Source: Lingula anatina (lineage: Eukaryota > Brachiopoda > Lingulata > Lingulida > Lingulidae). From it: a stretch of 64,000 bases of DNA. The stretch is taken from positions 460,110 to 524,109 of the forward strand of contig NW_019774781.1 in NCBI RefSeq assembly GCF_001039355.2, given 5' to 3'. Each line of letters begins with the position of its first letter. Position 1 is the first letter of the stretch. The translations under genes were made by a program, and so were the position numbers. Under the pieces are notes generated by a model. The model did not search any database. It had not been told where the DNA came from and was given only the letters and a program-made list of their open reading frames with translations. This document shows, piece by piece, positions 11,220 through 22,259 of this stretch.

Positions 11220-14200
11220 CGCGGGCTGCCTAGTCAGGTTGACCAGATCTCTCACATTGTAATACTGATGTTTTTCAAATGCTGAGAATAACATATCCAT
11301 GACTTGTTCTTTGTCCTTCCGTGATTTTTTCCCTTCATCTTTCTTCTTGGCTAGGTAGTCTTTCTGCAATGGTATATAGTAACAATTTTGGTGAAAAAAG
11401 ATGAAGCAGCATAGAAGTCTTTCTGCAATGGTATAAATTAACAATTATGGTAAGAAAACAAGATGGAACAGCTTGGAAAGTTTGATGGAAAATGGAGTTG
11501 AAGGAGAGAAGGTGTGACTTGAATGTCATGTTTGAAAGAGTTGGTTGGAGGATGGAGGTGTAAAGGACAATGGAGTACAGCTACTGGAGAGCGCAAGAGC
11601 AGTCTTCGACATTAGCCACTAGTCCTACGCCCACAACACGTAAAATTTTGGATGGACCAGGTGATTTGTCAGGATGTATGAATTTAGTGGTCTAACATGG
11701 CCAATAGATTTTGTTTTTTTTTTAAAGTTTTGGAGAGCTTTTGATTTGATTTTTATTTCTGTGTCTATTTAATGTATCTATTTCATGATTTTTCTAAATT
11801 TAAAACAAAATCTCAGTCTTGTTATAACTATTTATAAATGCAATAGGGGAAAATGCCCAGTCTTATTGAATTGTTCATTCCGACCAATGAATCCCGGTAC
11901 AGAAAAATAGCTTTTAGGATACTGGTGGCCCTAATGGTAAGTAAGCTAAAAAGGTAACAGCAAAGGGATTACCATCGGGAGGGTTTTGGAGTACTAAATG
12001 GTATCATTAAATCAGTGATGAAACGGTGATTGTGGGTGTTCAGGTAAAGGAGATATTTGAGAGACCAATTTTTCAGTTTTTACCCCCCAATCGCAATCAT
12101 GATGTCACCTGTAAGATCACATGTGTAAACATTAATTAATTTAGTCACTGAACATTGAAGATTTATTTATAAGCCAAAAGAATGCATGGAAGGCAGTAAA
12201 TAAGAAGTTTTGGGTGAAGGATGACAAAATCCTTAAGGATAGCAGTTATGTACTTACATTAAACTGGTGATCAGACTTGGGTTTGTAGTTCAATACTATC
12301 TTGTCCAACTGTTGCACTTGTCTCTGTGGCTTATTCTGTTGTTCTACATGTATTCTGTAAGTTGATAATAACTATTATTATCAGTATAGTAACAACATTC
12401 ATTTAAAATTGCTATCAAAAAGATTTACACATACAACTTGTAAAAGCAATATTGAAAGATGTGAGAATCAATTAAAATGATTATATTTTGATATAAACAC
12501 TTCAATACTATTTAAATTTTTTAGCAGACCAGATATATGATGTATACTATGAGAAGATATCATAACAACCAGGCCTAAATAGACATCAAGCATGAGACTG
12601 CAATTTAGTGAAAAAAGTCAGAAAATATGGCATGAGGTCTAGGGGGCCACCTAGGTGAATGATATTTTTGGCTCCCAAAAAGTCAGAAATACGCCAATAG
12701 TCGAAAAAAGTCATCCCTGTGATATCTGTATAGTGTAAACACCAAGCTCTATACCTAAATTTGTCTTTTTCATATGAAAAGACAACAAATACAACTGATG
12801 GTGATATTAGTACGTCCAGAAACATTGTGACTGTCCATAATATCACAATAATTGAGCTATAACCCTATTAAATAACATAAACAGCCAGTTTCCATCCTGA
12901 AATCTTACTCACCGTTTAAGCTTCATATAGTTATCGTCACCAAGTGGTCTGCACTCTGCTCTGTGCATGACTTTGCCTTCCACTGCTACTCGTTGCTCTG
13001 AAATCACAATACCAGTACAGTCATTGTTCAACAAATTGGAAATCCTCCTTCCACTACCGCTGCCACGACACACACGCATGCATGCACACACACACACACC
13101 ACACACTTTTTCTTCATATGAATCATATCTAACCCCTCGTGACTGTTTTTTTTCCCTAAAGACTAGGAAATTATGGTGAAAAGTGCGACTGATAAATTGT
13201 GTTTATTTGTTTTATTAAAAAAATACAGTACATGTCATCAGAGTATTAAAGCTGTATGGACAACTATATATACCCCACTTACCATTAGTGTCCCCGGATA
13301 CACCTGTTTGAAAAAAGACAAATGAAAACGTATTTTAATGACAAAACATATTAAACTAATAAGACACAAGAATTTATTACTTTAATATCCTGCCAACAAA
13401 GCGAAAAAAAAGTCACTCCTTAGTTTGAAATATCCACAAAATAATTTCAATGCATTACTAGTAACTATTCATTTTTACTAAGATATCTGTTTTACTAGAT
13501 ATTGGATATTGCAACACAATGCGGGGGAGGGGGGGGGGCAGAGGGGGGCACAGAAGGCATGGGGACCTTCTTAGCCACATGTGTGACAACTGCAGATCAT
13601 AAAACACAGGACTGCAAATTAAAAGACATACAGTTTGCATATGGGAGAAAAAGATTCATCATGAATTTCATCCATGAAGGGAAAAAATTAAAATCTTATT
13701 TATAACTAGAACCAGTGGATTTTGTATTTTTTCTCAGATTCTGTCAGGATATAGCATGATGACAAACTGATTTTAATTAGGAAATTTAAAAACTGGTAAA
13801 TTGCTGATATTTCCAGTAATTTTTATAGAGGTCAAAAGCCTATTGCACATATGCCTTCAATATGACTGCAAATCAGCCAATGATGCACATTAAAATATCG
13901 TACAGATGAAATTTTTACCTGCACCATCCTGTGTGAGCACGAACAATTTCTGATTCGCTGTTCCCGTGACAACAAACTTGTGATCTCTTGGAACCTCCTC
14001 TCCTGTTTCGTCTTTTTTCGCAAGCGATTCTTGGAGAGAGAATAAAACTTCAGGTTTCCCACCCTGGAATCTGAAAAATGTGTGTGATAGGTATAAAATG
14101 CATGTAATACCTTTACACAGCAATAAAGTCAATTTTCCTGAAAATTCCAAAAATTCATGAAGCAATATCTTATCCTCACATATATATCAACCAAATTATG

Positions 14201-15353
14201 GAACTTCTGTGGTAAAATTAGTTGATGTTGGGGGTCTAGATCCTAAGACTTTTCATTTACAAAAACCTGAATTGACTGGTCACCTTATTTATTTATTTAT
14301 GGCTAGGAATAGATGGGTCCCCATAGCCTCGTCACACATATGAAACCCTAATGTTGGATAGTTGTTGAATTTTTCCCACAAAAGTTCCAGAATTCGATTG
14401 ATATGTATATGCATATTCATAAGTCTTATTTCACAGGATGATTAAAAAATCACTCACAAATAAGCAATAAAACAGCAGAATTAACAAAACTTGAAAACTT
14501 TGGAACAAAAAATTTTGTCCGAGTTGTGAAACCATTCAAGTCAGGCAACATTCATATTAAAAGTACGTAACAAATGCTCAACAAAAAGAATCCCACCGTT
14601 ATAAGGTGATAACTTATATGGACTTAATTGGATATTCAATAAAAATGTTAAACAAAAAAAAGGAAACAATGCAATCATCTCCCAAGTATGGACTTAATTC
14701 CTACAGCCTACATGTACCTTGGCTGTGTAATTCTGAGCTTTCCCACTTCATTAGAGCTTCCAGCTTTCTTCCACCTTTCTGCTAAATATTTGGGAACCTG
14801 GAAAGCAAAGTCATATCAACTGATAAAAATAACCATTGTACTGTATTTATATTGTTTATTTATTATTTGATAATTTATTATTAACATTTTAGACATATTT
14901 GCTGCTGTTCTCGATGTGACAACAATATATACATATATATAATTACAAAATGCAAGCGTCATATTAAGCAACTGTTTATATGATTTATAAATCACAAACA
15001 AAACATGTAAATTCATGCTTTGTCATGTAATGTCATGAGTACATGTGTTTAATTTTTACAATATGCTCTACTCCTAGAGCATGCATTTTCAGAAACTGGA
15101 TTTTACTAGTAGGGCGATTGCATTTATTTCCTTTAACAATGTTTTTTGTTCTTGTTTGAGTTTTTAACACTTTAGTGGACTCGTATGCTAATATTATAAG
15201 GTCGTTTTGCATTGCTTTTTAATTATTTCTAAATTCTCCAAACCGAGTTTTCACTGTTTCAGTTTCGCTGTTTACCTTCACCAACCAAACTCCTCTGCTT
15301 GCTGCGGTTAAATCCAGATCAGACAACTCGTGAACTTTCTCTGTTTTGTCCAT
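11220..15353 (-). CDS. GTF2F2: General transcription factor IIF subunit 2 (TFIIF beta), 3' end missing
   Basis: RNA polymerase II initiation factor subunit that pairs with TFIIF alpha and stabilises polymerase in the pre-initiation complex in the nucleus. Seven coding exons are seen: 15276-15353 (start Met, 26 residues, ending GVWLVK), 14718-14797 (VPKYLAERWKKAG), 13919-14070, a 21-nt microexon 13283-13303, 12913-12997 (HRAECRP...NYMKLKR), 12258-12354 (LDKIVLNYKPKSDHQF) and 11220-11363 (DMLFSAFEKHQYYN, the winged-helix start). Phases join without error to give 219 codons; the family protein is about 249 residues. The final exon, expected to encode the rest of the winged helix and the ELKPEYRHY-like tail, was not found down to base 1. 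It is divergently transcribed from ASCC1 across a shared promoter. Exons 1-2 are repeated at 24361-25049. Family identity is secure; the 3' end is open. Confidence 0.95.
11358..11471 (-). repeat. Tandem duplication of a GTF2F2 splice acceptor (unit about 56 bp)
   Basis: The acceptor of the exon ending at 11363 (sense strand ...ATTGCAG then AAAGACT) and its upstream intron sequence are repeated immediately upstream in the gene, with an equivalent acceptor near 11416. The second acceptor is followed by only a few exon-like bases, so it acts at most as a decoy. Confidence 0.8.
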
Positions 15354-15560
15354 TTGGCCTTTTTGCATTTTAAACGCAAATGCTTACGTTTAATGTTAAA
15401 TATTGTGGCCAAAAGTAATTTTGCCGAGAGCACGAAATCAACGTTTTCAGAACCATTGCGCATGCGCTCTTATCTAGTTTCACTTCCGTCAACTTCCGGT
15501 AAGCGACGACGTGGAAGAAAGACCGTCAGCTGCGTCAACACTTTCGTTTCATCAACACCA
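15354..15560. promoter_or_regulatory. Divergent GTF2F2/ASCC1 promoter, left copy
   Basis: The two start codons point away from each other (15353 on minus, 16154 on plus). Between them is the palindrome TGCGCATGCGC at 15457-15467, the consensus shape of an NRF1 site, then two ETS-type cores, ACTTCCGT at 15483-15490 and ACTTCCGGT at 15492-15500. No TATA box is evident. NRF1 plus ETS sites are typical of housekeeping bidirectional promoters. A probable non-coding first ASCC1 exon ends near 15580 at a GTACGC donor. Confidence 0.65.
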
Positions 15561-15784
15561 AAAGACCAGAATATTTAATGGTACGCTAAAGTTGAAACGC
15601 AAACCCCTTTTCATGGTGTTGTTATGGGTCAGATGTAATATATATCCATTTTACAGCCAAAGTTTTACATTTATGTATGGGTTTCGATCATTTAGTTCTG
15701 CTACTACTAGTAAGCCTACTTCTCTGGACTTCCTTGGGTTCCTACATGTAGGACCTTGAGACTCAAGAAACCAACATCTTATTA

Positions 15785-15952
15785 CAGGGGCGGATCCAGA
15801 GTTATTTTCTGACAGTCTTCCAATTTATCTTTATTGATCCATCCTCCATTTTTGACCGTCTTCCGACAGAAAAAATTAGATACCCGTCAATGTAAACTTG
15901 AAAATCTGACCGTCTTCCGGAAGACCCAGAAGACGCCCTAAATCCGCCTCTG
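15785..15952. mobile_element. hAT-like MITE, 168 bp, absent from the other copy
   Basis: Begins CAGGGGCGGATCCAGAG and ends ...AATCCGCCTCTG, an inverted-repeat end type characteristic of hAT elements. TATTA flanks it on both sides (15780-15784 and 15953-15957). The matching place in the right copy (25483-25487) has TATTA once and no insert, a clean empty site. It contains no reading frame and lies in the 5' intron of ASCC1. Confidence 0.85.
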
Positions 15953-16153
15953 TATTAAGATTCTTGTTCTATGTTTGGTTGAAATCTATGGTCGTTGTCA
16001 CTGATCATTTACTGCTGACGCCTTGATTGTCTAAGGCATTATGAAACTACCTTGTACTTGAGTATATACACAATATACACCCCCCTAAATGTAGTCCTGT
16101 GAAATAAGATCTATTTTGATATTTGATGATCTAGCTGTTGCAGAGGCATCTTG

Positions 16154-19100
16154 ATGGAGTTTGATGTGCTTCACCCCCAGCTGGTCCACATTGGTGGACG
16201 GTGTTACAGAAAGTACACCACAAATGCTGCCAGCAGAGAGGAAGATGAATACATCCGTCCATATCAAGAAGAAGAATGTAATCTTTGCTCCTTTTTTATT
16301 TACTTTTATTGATTCAGAATTAGTTTAATTACATTTAGTTAATGAATAATGTTGTTTGGCCAAGACTAGTACATGTATACTAGTAGCTTAATTGACCTAT
16401 GAAATGTTTTCTTTTGGTATTTACTATTCTTGACCATGGTTGATCATGTTAGAAGTTTAATCTTACATTTTTTTGAACTTTTAGAAATTGAAAGGTACAC
16501 TTACTCAATGAGATTAAGCTGCCAAAATGGATTTTTGTAGGCAAATAAGCAATTTTCTTGTACTCACAAATCATTTAGCTATCCCCCTCTGCACTTGGAT
16601 TCAACTTTTGATAAAATTTATAAAGGTTGATTTTAACTCAAAATGCCTGGCCAATCATTATAACAGATACCATTTTCCTATAAGCTCCAATGGAAATATC
16701 AACATCATGTACGCTCCAGAAAAAGGAGGTTACTATAGTACTAAAGCATTTTTAGGTCTATGTAAGGTTTTATAAGAAGCTGTGGATGCCAAAAATAAGA
16801 ATTTTGGGATTTTCAAACCCATGGAGTGTACCTTTAACCAGTCAATTATCAGCATTCATAATTGTAGACACTTTGTTTGCACTGTACTGGTAGTGATCAA
16901 TATATCCTGCCATTACTGTTTGCAAAGATGGAGTCGTAGCTGTCCACATTTATTGGTAAAACTTAATTCCTGCATTCTGAAAATTGACTACTTAAAGGGA
17001 TAATAACTATTCGTTTCAGCCAAAAAATGAATTTTCCTAGAGTAAACAACAATTTTCCCATACTAACCAATGGTTAATGAATCCATTTTTACATTCAAAG
17101 TTAGTCCCTGTTTTTTTTCTAAAAGGTTTGTTTTTTTCTTAAAATCTCTTAAGAGATTTTAACAGAGTATAGCCATCAATGGAGGTCACGTGGTCTAAAG
17201 ACAAGCTCAGATATCAGAAAAAATAGCTATAACTGCCGTTTTTGTGGTGAAACAGAATACATTATATTTCTATGAGTTATTCACAATGTTTGTATTGTGA
17301 AATATAGATCTCATACGAAGAGTTATCATCCCTGTAAAATTTTTTGAAAAAATTTGACATTACTATTTTTTAAATAATAAAAAGATAATTTCTTTTTTAT
17401 TTCACAGATGATGACAGGGATGTTTACTGTGATGAAATTGTTTTTTAAAATAATAAAAAGATGATTTCTTTTTATTTCACAGATGATGACAGAGATGTAT
17501 ACTGTGATGAAATCTGTGGTGTTGATGTCAATGTTGAACAGACAGAGAAGGGCTACAGATCCAAAATGGACGTACCCAGTGCATATTTCAAGTAAATTAT
17601 TTTCCTTTTTTTCGTTTTCATGTGAGAGAGTGTCAATCTTTGTATTTCCAATTTGGAAAAAACTCAGTGAAAAGAAAGCCAGTTTATAGTCAATCTTACA
17701 GTGCAGATATGATTCTTTTTGTTGAAGATAACAATTTAAAGAATTTTCTTACTAAAAAAAAAAAAAAAAAGACAGAAAGAAAAAGTTAGTATAAATGGTA
17801 ATTTTTCTAAGGTTTATGTATTTGGTTTACTTTGGGGATCAAGGTAAATTTGTTAAAATTTCTTGGAAAATTACAATTTTGCTATAAAAAGGTCTTACAT
17901 TTATTGTGTGCCTTAATTTTATTATTAAATGTTCAGATTTATCATCGGCAAAAAGGGTGAGACAAAAAGGAAACTGGAGTACGAGACAAAGACACAGATT
18001 AGAATACCAAGGCAGGGACAGGAAGGAGACATAGGTATAAAAGTGATCATTTTCCATGCATTTATTTTTTATTCAGCAAAAGCACAACTTAAATGGTGGA
18101 TTTGGTGGTCAGATATGGCAACCAATTAAAAAGTATACTCTGAGGATCAAATATGGTGACCCACTAAAAAACTTGCCATCTAATCCGCTAATAGACAACG
18201 AATAGATGTCCCATGGGGAAGTATGTAAGTGGGTTGGCTATATTTGATCCTAGGACTAGTGAGTCCACTTTTCTGAATGCGGCCTTTTACATAACAATAT
18301 AGATTACAGTATGATGTAGTCATCACCAGCATCAAAGCTCTGCCTGATTTGATATTTTTGCTTTCCTTTTTATGCAAAATTTTTTAATTACACTTTTTTC
18401 AAACAATTGCTACTCTTTAGAGAAACCGTATCTTAAACCAAGCAGATTCTTTTTTGGAAGAGTTTTGATATATGTTTGTCTGTCCATTTGACAGCATGTG
18501 CTGCTTATTTTCAGTAATCCATGGCCAAGACAGGAAAGGAGTAGTGTCAGCCAGAACAAGGATAGAGGTAATGGTGGATAGCGCCAGACAGAGGCTGCCA
18601 TTCACCCACTTTCTCTCTCTCCCAGTCAATGGACAGAAGATTAAAGACGCTTTCCTGGATTTTAAGGCAGATGTTCTGCGTGAATGTGATGGGGTAAGTA
18701 GGCTTGTGTGCATGTGTGTGTGCACACGCACAACTTTCTGCATGTGTTTTTGCACGTTTTTGCACCCACCCCCCCATTTTAGAGGGCAAATGGTGCATGC
18801 ATGTGTGTGCGCACACATCTTTGTGTTTTTTTTGCATGTGTGTGTGCATCTGCATGTACGACTGATGGTTTGCATGTTTGTGTATACATTTATGTGTATC
18901 CATATATGATTTTGTATGAATCTTCATGTTTGTACATATATGCATACATGTGTACACTGTATGCACATGTATGTGTATGTATAAAAAGTTATTTATTTCT
19001 TAAATTTTAAACTATTGTTTCTCTCCACAGGACAGAGGCATTGTACCCGCAGTTTTCCAGAACCCAGATAAACTTCACTTGACGCTAGGCATCATGGCAC

Positions 19101-21262
19101 TGATGAATGGGACTGAGATTGCCAAGGCAACAGATCTACTGCAGCAGTGTAGGGAAGACCTTGTCAAGTGAGTCGGGAAGAGTGAAATTTTTATCTCTGA
19201 ATCAGTACAGAGGCAGATCCAGGATTATTTGAAGTGGGGGGTGTCCGGTTTGTGGGAATGACAGGAAGCAGATGCCCAAAAATGTTTTTTGCCCCCCCTT
19301 AATCCGCCACTGCAGTGACTGGCGTCAAGTTGATGGACGTCAGAGCTGATCAAGAGCACTTGTGTCAAGAGCATACTGGGATGTATAGAAAGAAAGAAAA
19401 AAAAACTGATGTCACTGCATGTGTCAGGAAGGACAGATTAAATACTTTAGATCCACAAAGATTTGCTTGTATATTGTTAACTTTATTGAAAATCATTAAT
19501 ACACCAAGTGCTTGGGGGCATTTTTTGATTGGATGGGATTGTAGCATTCAGGAAAGAATTAGCCAGAAGGTTGATTCTCAGCCCCTCTCGTTTCCTGCAC
19601 TTAAGACTGACTTGGTTGCTACTTGGATGTTGGTGAATTTCCATTTCCAGTGCTTCGTAAAAAACAAGCAGCAAATTGTTGGTTTGAAAGTTTTGATTTT
19701 TTGAAAAATTTATTTCTGAAATGTGTTTCTCCTTTTTTGCTCTCATTTCAGTCCAATACTAAAGGGAGAACCTCTGGATGCTATAATTCAAGGTCTGGGG
19801 TATATGAACGATGAGCCAGGAAAGGTGAACGTCCTATATGCTAATGTCATGCTGCAAGACGGAAGCGACAGGTAAAAATCTTGTTAATCTTTTGAGCAAA
19901 GATTAAAAAAAAACTACAGTGATGATGTTACAGCTGATTCTTATGAAGAAATAATATGATCTTGTTTCAATATGTGTTAGATGCTGGTTTTATTTGAATA
20001 AATTTTGTGTTGATACGGGGGGGGGATAATGGAATTAAACACTCTGTCGGGCAGATATTGATATTTTTGAGGGAGGTTTTGATAATTCTTGTGACATTTT
20101 CCTTGATGAAAAGTGTGAAATTGTCCACGGCTATTCATTGAAACAATGCGTACTAGTGTGTTTTTCAAAATTATTAGTTTTTATTAAATTTTATTCCTCC
20201 TGAAGATACAAGTAGCTCATTGTCATCTAGCTGTTATAAGTCTTCATGCAAAATCATAATATCTTAGATTTTGTACAACATAGTATACTTAGGTATAGTA
20301 ACATAAGGTACAGAAATCACTCAACGTAGAAAAAAAAAAAAATTATTTCAATTTTAATAAATGGTTGAAATATATTTTGTATACTTTGTCACATATTTTT
20401 CTTTGTCTTTCAGACTTCAGGTACTGGCAGACAGAATTAAGGACAGATTTGTTTCAGCAGGCTTACTTAAAAAGGACAGTTACGAACGGGTTAAGCTGCA
20501 CGTGACACTTATGAATGCAAAGTTTATTGGAGACGCTCATAAAGAGATAGCGTCAAAATCCCAGGATGTGCGACAGCAGGAACAGCTGCAGTTTTCTGGT
20601 GAAAGGGAATATTTTGATGCCACCAATGTGTTAAGAGTAAGTCATGGAGGCCCTTACGAAAATTTCCTATAGGAGTCTGTGAAGGCATAGAGGACTCTAT
20701 GGAATCTGCCACTCTATTGGAATTCTGTCAAATGTCCTAAATGAAACTTATGTCCCATAGGTTCCTAAAGGATTTGGGGTTAATTTCTTTCATGACATCC
20801 CATAGGAAATTTCTGTAAGGAGTATGTTTATAAAATGTGTAAATCTCACATAAAAAAGATTTTAAACACGTCATAATAGTCATGTGGACATCTGTGTACA
20901 TATCTGATTGTATTAAATATTTATTTAAAACTTTTTTTTAAGAAATCCTTGTACATTCCATTTAAGAGTTTGTGTCATTGTTTTTTTCCCCCCTTTTTGC
21001 CTTGTTTCTTATTTTAAAGAAATTATGCTTAGAAGATTTTATGGATATTAGGTGATAGATCAGTTGAAAGCAAATAATCTTTTTATACTGGTACATTCGT
21101 GAGGCTTACTTTACCGTACTTAATTTTAGCTTTCTTCTTTTCCAGATGTTTCGGGACTACAAGTTTGGGGAACATCTAATAGACAGCCTTCACATATCCC
21201 AAAGAGGTTTTTATGATAAAGATGGATATTACGCAGCAGCAGCCAAAGTGCCTCTAACATAG
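16154..21262 (+). CDS. ASCC1: Activating signal cointegrator 1 complex subunit 1, left copy
   Basis: Subunit of the ASC-1 complex, linked in animals to transcription coactivation and alkylation repair with the ASCC3 helicase. Eight coding exons: 16154-16277, 17483-17591, 17937-18034, 18515-18693, 19031-19167, 19752-19871, 20414-20636, 21146-21262. All phases join, giving 368 residues, the usual family size. A KH domain carries the GxxG loop GKKG at about residues 82-85. The C-terminal 2H-phosphoesterase-like (AKAP7/LigT) domain has both HxT motifs, HLT at 186-188 and HVT at 285-287. The start is the first in-frame Met, and the following LHPQLVHIGGRCYRKY matches the conserved N-terminus. It is convergent with the transporter gene. 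Ten residues differ from the right copy by my reading. It is intact, with no stop or frameshift. Confidence 0.96.
17370..17520 (+). repeat. Tandem duplication of the ASCC1 exon 2 acceptor and exon start
   Basis: About 75 bp containing the TTTTTATTTCACAG acceptor and the first roughly 35 exon bases is present twice; the real exon starts at 17483 and the decoy at 17408. Splicing to the decoy would read about 12 codons and then meet TAA. The same arrangement occurs in the right copy, with the decoy at 26936 and the real exon at 27011. Confidence 0.85.
18143..18251. mobile_element. Inverted-repeat element in ASCC1 intron 3
   Basis: AGGATCAAATATGGTGACCC near 18143 is inverted near 18229-18251 (GGCTATATTTGATCCT). 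A related copy with the same phrase occurs near 52570-52640 outside the duplicated block, so this is a dispersed family. No reading frame. Confidence 0.55.
18700..18985 (+). repeat. TG/CA-rich tract in ASCC1 intron 4
   Basis: Long degenerate alternation of TG, GC and CA dinucleotides with a C run near 18768. Reading frames on both strands (His-Thr or Cys-Val rich) are repeat by-products. The right copy has the same tract with small length changes. Confidence 0.8.
19204..19316. mobile_element. hAT-like MITE remnant in ASCC1 intron 5
   Basis: Left end near CAGAGGCAGATCCAGGATT, right end ...CCTTAATCCGCCACTG, an imperfect inverted pair of the CAGTGGCGGATYCAG type. The right copy (about 28742-28905) carries a longer, rearranged version. 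A further similar end occurs at about 63380. Confidence 0.55.
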
Positions 21263-22259
21263 CACCAGTGAAAAAGATGCTTCTTTTATGCCATCAAATT
21301 TGTAAAGACCATTATCATGACGTGACTTGACAGGATGTGATGTCATCTAGACGTAATCATACATTTTCCATAAAATGCATTGAAATAGAAGTTTAAAACA
21401 GATTGCATAAATTAATTAAATATTAACAGTGCAAATGCAATAAAAGTCTTTGAAGGTAAAGTCCACTTCTCTTAACATTGAAATAAAAAGTCTGGTTTTA
21501 ATGAAAGTTGTATATTATTGTTTTCAAAAGGCCAGTGAAATTTAACAAGAGTCATAACTTTTCCAACAAGTTTATTTAAACAAATGTAGATATTACATTC
21601 CCTGCCCCAAATATCCATGAACTCTGGAACTTTGGGTGCTATAGAAAATAGAGGCTAATAATAAGTTAACTTAACTTAATCCTGAAACCCAGAGTGTCAA
21701 AAATGCACTAAAATCACAAACAAATTGAAACTAGATCTCAATGTTCTGTCTTTGGAAACCAAACACCAAACAAGCAGTGCAATTAGCCATTACAATGTAA
21801 GCTACTGACAAAAGAAAAAGTAAACCTAAGATTTGACTCTTACACTCAAGATTTTTTTTAAAAATCTTCTTATGCTGCTAGTATATTTTAAATTTAATTT
21901 TGTCTATTGTATATGGTCCTTATATAGTGTTATTTAATATAAAAGCCAGTTATCCAGTCCACAAAAAAAGATGGACAACATTTTCAGCTCTGAGCCTTCT
22001 AAATTAAGTTTGTGTTTTCACTTTGTGAGCACAAATATAGATAAAAAAATATAAATTAACAAAATATCCTGTATCTTAGAACAGCAGGCAACAATTTGCA
22101 CTGAAATATATTACATAAATATGAATTTTCCAATCCACCCTTCACCCATTAATTGCATTTTACAAAGGCTTTGGATATACTGTGTAGTTTACCTTTCTAT
22201 AAAATTGCCAGAATTTTTTTTCTTTTTTAAGGCGCAAAACTCATGTGTACCTTTAAAGC
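21263..22259. other. Convergent 3' UTR interval, left copy
   Basis: About 1 kb between the stop codons of ASCC1 and the transporter. Candidate polyadenylation signals: AATAAA at 21439-21444 and 21482-21487 for ASCC1, and TTTATT at 21571-21576 (AATAAA on minus) for the transporter. No further gene seen. Confidence 0.6.
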
